In this document: one piece after another, positions 59,970 to 64,000 of the stretch
Numbering within the stretch: position 1 is the stretch's first letter
Layout of the letters: each line of letters opens with the position of its first letter
DNA from: Streptomyces beigongshangae
GTDB lineage: Bacteria > Actinomycetota > Actinomycetes > Streptomycetales > Streptomycetaceae
NCBI RefSeq assembly: GCF_019710745.1
Contig: NZ_JAHKJW010000013.1
Location: forward strand, 1-64,000
Direction of reading: 5' to 3'
Length of the DNA: 64,000 nucleotides
The notes under the pieces: generated by a model
What the model was told of the DNA's origin: nothing
The model's database searches: none
What the model saw: the letters and a program-made list of their open reading frames with translations, nothing else
Position numbers and translations under genes: made by a program

Positions 59970-61025
59970 ATGCAGCTCGGGATCAACCTCGGCTACTGGG
60001 GTGCCGGAATGGACGCGGACAACCTCGCCGTGGCCCAGGAGGCCGACCGCCTCGGCTACGCGGTCTGCTGGGCCGCCGAGGCGTACGGCTCGGACGCGGC
60101 CACCGTGCTGAGCTGGGTCGCCTCCCGGACCGAACGCATCGACGTCGGGTCGGCCATCTTCCAGATCCCGGCCCGCCAGCCCGCGATGACCGCGATGACC
60201 GCGGCCACCCTGGACTCGCTCTCCGGCGGCCGTTTCCGGCTCGGCCTCGGGGTCTCCGGACCGCAGGTCTCCGAGGGCTGGTACGGCGTCAAGTTCGACA
60301 AGCCGCTGGCCCGCACCCGCGAGTACGTCGAGATCGTGCGCAAGGCGATGACCCGCGAGCGCCTGTCGTACGAGGGCGCGCACTGGACCCTCCCGCTGCC
60401 GGACGGCCCCGGCAAGCCGCTCAAGCTGACCGTGCACCCGGAGCGCGAGCACATCCCGCTCTACATCGCGGCGATCGGCCCGAAGAACCTGGAGCAGACC
60501 GGTGAGATCGCCGACGGCGCCCTGCTGATCTTCCCGTCCGCGGAGCACCTGGAGGACACCGCGGTCGGGTACCTGCGCGCGGGCCGTGAGAAGGCCGGCC
60601 TGACCATGGACGGCTTCGACGTCTGCCCGACGGTGCCGCTCGCGCTGGGCGAGGACAAGGACGTACCGGCGCTGGCCGACACGTTCCGCCCGTACACCGC
60701 CCTGTACGTGGGCGGCATGGGCAGCCGCAAGCAGAACTTCTACAACCAGCTCGCCCGGCGCATGGGCTACGAGAAGGAGGCGGCCGAGGTCCAGGACAAG
60801 TACCTGGACGGCGACAAGCAGGGCGCGGCGGCCGCCCTCCCGCACCGGCTCATCGACCAGACCACGCTGCTCGGTTCCGTGGAGCGCATCGCGGACCGGA
60901 TGAGCGCCTACGCGGCCGCCGGTGTCACCACCCTCACGCTGGCCCCGGCGGGCTTCACCCTGGACGACCGCCTCGCCTCGCTGCGGGCCGGGGCCGAGGC
61001 ACTGGAGCGCGCCGGACTGGCGTAG
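59970..61025 (+). CDS. LLM-class F420-dependent oxidoreductase
   Basis: 351-residue luciferase-like TIM-barrel oxidoreductase. The start MQLGINLGYWGAGMDADNL, the segment VGSAIFQIPARQPAMTAMTAATLDSLSGGRFRLGLGVSGPQVSEGWYGVKF, and IPLYIAAIGPKNLEQTGEIADG are characteristic of F420-dependent family members (reductases, mycobacterial-type). The ATG follows AAGGGGAATCGGCC. Flanked upstream by a perfect palindrome. Substrate unknown. Confidence 0.92.
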   Translation: MQLGINLGYWGAGMDADNLAVAQEADRLGYAVCWAAEAYGSDAATVLSWVASRTERIDVGSAIFQIPARQPAMTAMTAATLDSLSGGRFRLGLGVSGPQVSEGWYGVKFDKPLARTREYVEIVRKAMTRERLSYEGAHWTLPLPDGPGKPLKLTVHPEREHIPLYIAAIGPKNLEQTGEIADGALLIFPSAEHLEDTAVGYLRAGREKAGLTMDGFDVCPTVPLALGEDKDVPALADTFRPYTALYVGGMGSRKQNFYNQLARRMGYEKEAAEVQDKYLDGDKQGAAAALPHRLIDQTTLLGSVERIADRMSAYAAAGVTTLTLAPAGFTLDDRLASLRAGAEALERAGLA

Positions 61026-61078
61026 CGGGGAAACGGGCCGGTCCGGGAGGGCCGCGCACCGCGGGAGAGGAATTCTCC

Positions 61079-61117
61079 GGCCGTGGTGGGGGCTCGGGGG
61101 CCTTCCCCGCCACGGCC
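61079..61117 (+). terminator. Hairpin terminator after the F420-type oxidoreductase
   Basis: 13-bp stem GGCCGTGGTGGGG/CCCCGCCACGGCC (one G-U pair) with a 13-nt loop, 54 bp after the stop. Confidence 0.75.
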
Positions 61118-61291
61118 GTCACGGAGCACAACGCGCCGGGACCCGTCCGGTTACGCGCCTCTCATTCCCTTCGCGTCCATCGTTCGGCGGATTTGTCCGA
61201 CACGGCTGTTGCCGCACCCCTGACTGCCCACTTGACTCGTTCTCCGCGGAGTCCCGCACGGAGGTGGGAGCCGCGCGTGGAGGTGGCAGAC

Positions 61292-62080
61292 ATGCTTTCG
61301 GCCAAGAGTCTTTTCCAGGAGATCATCGACAACGACGAGTCGTTCCGGCTCTTCTGCTCCATCGCCGCCGGCGGGGAGACGCAGGGCGGCTGGGAGAACG
61401 CGCGGATCGCGGCCCTCGTCCCGGAGGGCGAGCGCGCCCTGGCACCCAAGATCGCCCGGCACGGCGCGGACGAGGACAAGCACGGGCGGATCTTCAACGC
61501 CCTCCTGAGGAAACGGGGTCTCACACCCGTCGAGATCCCGCCCGGGACCGACTACCCGCTGATCCTGGAGCAGCACGGCATCGGCCTGGCGCACGACAGG
61601 CTCAGGCGCGACGAGCCGCTCACCCTCCAGGACATCCTCACCTACCTGTCCCACAGCAGGATCACGGAGCAGCGGGCCGCGAACCAGATGGCGATGCTCC
61701 GCAAGGACTTCGGGAACCACCCGGAGATCGGCAAGGCCGTGCGGATGATCTGCGACGACGAGGACAACCACCTCGCGTACTGCCACGAGGAGCTGCTGCG
61801 CTACGCCCGGCAGGGCCACGGACGGGCCATCCAGCGGACCCTGCGCGACTGCGCGATCGCCGAGACCCGGATCTACCGGGACGTCAGCCTCACCGCGATG
61901 GCCCACCTGGGCCGCATCCTCGGCTGGTCCGCGCCCAAGGCGGCGCTGCTCGCGACGGGCATCCGCGCCATGTACGCGTACGAGCGTACGATCGGCTGGC
62001 GGCGGATGGTCTCGCTGACGATGCCGCGGCGGCGCGACGCCCTGGGCGGCCCGGCGACGGCGGCACCGGGACCGGCCTGA
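61292..62080 (+). CDS. Ferritin-like domain protein
   Basis: 262-residue all-helical protein with paired carboxylate-histidine motifs expected of a diiron four-helix bundle: HGADEDKHGRIF, SRITEQRAANQM and CDDEDNHLAYCHEELL. Might store iron, scavenge peroxide or act as a diiron oxygenase; the sequence does not decide. ATG 61292 has a near-perfect site (GGAGGTGG) 7 nt upstream. The longer frame from 61193 is rejected. Convergent with corA. Confidence 0.85.
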   Translation: MLSAKSLFQEIIDNDESFRLFCSIAAGGETQGGWENARIAALVPEGERALAPKIARHGADEDKHGRIFNALLRKRGLTPVEIPPGTDYPLILEQHGIGLAHDRLRRDEPLTLQDILTYLSHSRITEQRAANQMAMLRKDFGNHPEIGKAVRMICDDEDNHLAYCHEELLRYARQGHGRAIQRTLRDCAIAETRIYRDVSLTAMAHLGRILGWSAPKAALLATGIRAMYAYERTIGWRRMVSLTMPRRRDALGGPATAAPGPA

Positions 62081-62087
62081 GCGCCTG

Positions 62088-62162
62088 CCCACGCGCGCGT
62101 GCGGCGGCCCCGTGCACGGCACGCGCGCGTGCGGCTCCGTGCACGCAGGCGCGCGTGGCCCG
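62088..62162. repeat. GC-alternating direct/inverted repeat between convergent genes
   Basis: Two copies of CACGCGCGCGTGCGGC each followed within a few bases by CCGTGCACG, then a third CGCGCGTGGCC. The self-complementary cores (CACGCGCGCGTG) can form hairpins and alternate purine-pyrimidine, a Z-DNA-prone pattern. Probable bidirectional terminator. Confidence 0.65.
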
Positions 62163-62170
62163 CGGACGGG

Positions 62171-63160
62171 TCACAGCCAGCCGCGCCTCTTGAAGAGCCG
62201 GAACAGCAGCACCTCCAGGACCGCCATGAGCAGGACGACCGCCGGGTAGGTCCAGACCCAGCGCAGCTCCGGCATGTGTTCGAAGTTCATGCCGTAGATG
62301 CCCGCGATCATCGTGGGGACCGCGGCCATGGCCGCCCACGAGGAGATCTTGCGCATGTCGTCGTTCTGCCGCACGCTCATCTGCGCCAGGTGCGCCGACA
62401 GGACGTCCGAGACCAGCCGGTCCAGCGCCTCCACGGACTCGTTGACCCGGATCAGGTGGTCGTTGACGTCCCGGAAGAACGGCTGCGCCCCCTCGTCGAC
62501 GAACGGCACCGCGGTACCGGCGCCCGCGAGGCGGTTCACCGGCGGGGACAGCGGCCCGGTGGCCCGGCGGAACTCCAGGATCTGCCGCTTGAAGGTGTAG
62601 ATCCGGGACGCGATGTGCCGGGACCCGCCGTCGTTCGGCGAGAACACCTCCGCCTCCAGCTCCTCCAGGTCCGTCTGGAGCTCGGTCGCCACCTCCAGGT
62701 AGTGGTCGACGGTGGCGTCGGCGATCGCGTAGAGCACCGAGGTCGGGCCCAGGCGCATCATCTCCGGGTCCTTCTCCAGCCGGGCGCGCACCGCCTTGAG
62801 GGGCGAGCCCTCACCGTGACGCACGGTCACCACGAAGGAATCGCCCAGGAAGATCATCAGCTCGCCGGACGACACGGTGTCGCTGTCCGGCTCGTACACC
62901 ACCGGCTTGAGGACCGCGAACAGCGAGTCGTCGTACACCTCCAGCTTGGGACGCTGATGGGCCTTGAGGGCGTCCTCGACGGCCAGCTCGTGCAGCCCGA
63001 ACTCCTCGGTGACGAGATCGAACTCGCGTTCCGTCGGCTCGTGCAGCCCGATCCACACGAACGCGTCCCCGGCCGCACGTGCCGCGTCCAGTGTGTCGGA
63101 AAGGTCGTCCAGCCCTTCCGTCCGGTGCCCGTCCCGGTAGATGGCACAGTCCACGATCAC
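62171..63160 (-). CDS. corA: CorA-family magnesium/cobalt channel
   Basis: 329-residue channel subunit. Long cytoplasmic N-terminal domain, then the stalk helix and two C-terminal transmembrane helices. The selectivity motif GMN is present in IAGIYGMNFEHMPELRW. The C-terminus is basic (FKRRGWL). It allows Mg2+ (and Co2+/Ni2+) influx as a pentamer. GTG start at 63160 (another GTG at 63154). Divergent from the histidine phosphatase gene. Confidence 0.94.
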   Translation of the reverse strand: MIVDCAIYRDGHRTEGLDDLSDTLDAARAAGDAFVWIGLHEPTEREFDLVTEEFGLHELAVEDALKAHQRPKLEVYDDSLFAVLKPVVYEPDSDTVSSGELMIFLGDSFVVTVRHGEGSPLKAVRARLEKDPEMMRLGPTSVLYAIADATVDHYLEVATELQTDLEELEAEVFSPNDGGSRHIASRIYTFKRQILEFRRATGPLSPPVNRLAGAGTAVPFVDEGAQPFFRDVNDHLIRVNESVEALDRLVSDVLSAHLAQMSVRQNDDMRKISSWAAMAAVPTMIAGIYGMNFEHMPELRWVWTYPAVVLLMAVLEVLLFRLFKRRGWL

Positions 63161-63222
63161 GGAGCGTTCTCTCCTGTCACTCGTTCTCCGGCGTACTCGC
63201 CCGGGCGCCTACCCTGGGCCGC

Positions 63223-63909
63223 ATGCCCACCCTGATCCTCGTCCGGCACGGACGCTCGACCGCCAACACCGCCGGGCTGCTCGCCGGGTGGACCCCCGGC
63301 GTCGCCCTCGACGAACGCGGTACCGCCCAGGCCGCCGCGCTGCCCGGCCGCCTCGCGGAACTGCCGCTGGCCGAAGTCGTCAGCAGCCCCCTCCAGCGCT
63401 GCCAGGAGACGATCCGGCCGCTCCTCGACGCCCGTCCCGGACTGCGGTCCCACTCCGACGAACGTATCGGGGAGTGCCACTACGGGGACTGGTCGGGGCG
63501 CAAGCTCGCCGAGCTGGCGGGCGAACCGCTGATGGAGGTCGTCCAGTCGCACCCCTCCGCCGCCGCGTTCCCGGGCGGCGAGTCGATGCGCGCCATGCAG
63601 ACCCGGGCCGCCGAGGCGGTACGCGAGTGGAACGCGCGCGTGGAGCGCGACCACGGCGGCGACGCCGTGTACCTCATGTGCTCGCACGGCGACATCATCA
63701 AGTCGCTCGTGGCGGACGCACTCGGGCTTCATCTGGACCTCTTCCAGCGGATCTCCGTAGAACCTTGTTCCATCACAGCGATCCGTTACACACGGCTGCG
63801 GCCGTTTCTCGTACGTCTCGGGGACACCGGCGACCTCTCCTCGCTCGCCCCGCGGGAGGAAACGTCCGGCAGCGAAGCGGCGGTCGGGGGCGGTGCGGGC
63901 GCACCGTGA
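63223..63909 (+). CDS. Histidine phosphatase (MSMEG_4193-type)
   Basis: 228-residue branch 1 histidine phosphatase. The catalytic RHG lies in LILVRHGRSTANTAG; the second His is in MCSHGDIIKSL; other signature parts are VVSSPLQRCQETI and ERIGECHYGDWSG. ATG 63223 has no ribosome-binding site and TACCCT lies 7 nt before it, so the transcript is probably leaderless. In actinobacteria this gene usually precedes a DUF3090 gene, which here would begin beyond the window. Substrate unknown. Confidence 0.9.
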   Translation: MPTLILVRHGRSTANTAGLLAGWTPGVALDERGTAQAAALPGRLAELPLAEVVSSPLQRCQETIRPLLDARPGLRSHSDERIGECHYGDWSGRKLAELAGEPLMEVVQSHPSAAAFPGGESMRAMQTRAAEAVREWNARVERDHGGDAVYLMCSHGDIIKSLVADALGLHLDLFQRISVEPCSITAIRYTRLRPFLVRLGDTGDLSSLAPREETSGSEAAVGGGAGAP

Positions 63910-64000
63910 TCGTCGGCCGCAGTAGGGTGAAGCGGTCGGAGCGGCGCAGCAGTTGCCGGCGGCCGGCACAAATGACGGCAGAAGCAGTCGATCGACCCAA
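63910..64000 (+). other. Non-coding tail of the window
   Basis: 91 bp after the phosphatase stop, with CAGTAGGGTGAAG near 63920 resembling a -10 region. No gene start can be assigned before the window ends. Confidence 0.4.

Overview
The window is about 64 kb of very GC-rich actinobacterial DNA, almost certainly a Streptomyces chromosome. The evidence is strong third-position GC, frequent GTG starts, overlapping ATGA/GTGA gene junctions, two chaplin genes (short ChpH type and long sortase-anchored ChpC type), Tat-type signal peptides, an F420-type oxidoreductase and a dense set of TetR/GntR regulators. The content looks like core chromosome: I see no transposase, integrase, phage gene, CRISPR array or att duplication.

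Layout. 1-7.7 kb: a truncated Ser/Thr kinase, then a divergent pair of operons. An ECF sigma factor with its RskA-like anti-sigma faces a DUF4331 - TPR - NicO-type metal transporter operon, and both promoters carry the same element, C(C/A)ATCC-N15-CCGAAT. 8-12.6 kb: a stand-alone type ISP specificity-domain protein, a GntR/UTRA regulator, homogentisate dioxygenase and a lipoprotein. 12.6-20.2 kb: TetR, molybdopterin oxidoreductase, CitMHS transporter, MFS transporter and an orphan sugar-type ABC ATPase. 20.2-29.9 kb: oxidation enzymes (aldehyde and alcohol dehydrogenases, acyl-CoA dehydrogenase, MaoC protein, BKACE-type enzyme) with two TetR regulators and SoxR. 30-34.4 kb: secreted penicillin-acylase-family amidase and a NamZ/DUF1343 protein. 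34.5-38.7 kb: an SDR - small ORF - TetR operon facing a phosphotransferase - acyl-CoA dehydrogenase operon that resembles split ACAD10/11.

38.9-46.6 kb: DUF202 pair, Nudix, FAD dehydrogenase, class A beta-lactamase, a gluconate permease/kinase operon with divergent repressor, and a YchJ protein. 46.6-52.4 kb: M1 metallopeptidase downstream of a Pls/PosA-like NRPS (A-T-three transmembrane/left-handed-helix units), then tRNA-Leu(GAG). 52.6-64 kb: M20 peptidase, chaplins, DUF5703, a RecD-like protein with degenerate ATPase motifs, aldo/keto reductase, F420-type oxidoreductase, ferritin-like protein, CorA and a histidine phosphatase.

How the parts connect. Several operators are readable directly. 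One 14-bp TetR-type element occurs at 13.38, 34.55 and 38.72 kb. A second pair (20.25 and 24.81 kb) links the aldehyde/alcohol dehydrogenase operon to the tetR/acyl-CoA dehydrogenase region. A third pair (26.08 and 27.33 kb) links a tetR to the MaoC gene. GTC-N-GAC sites lie in the gluconate divergon. The most interesting candidate systems are the ECF-controlled DUF4331/TPR/NicO module, the Pls-like synthetase with its M1 peptidase, and the operator-flanked phosphotransferase/acyl-CoA dehydrogenase locus. All regulator-operator assignments are inferences from position and sequence similarity.
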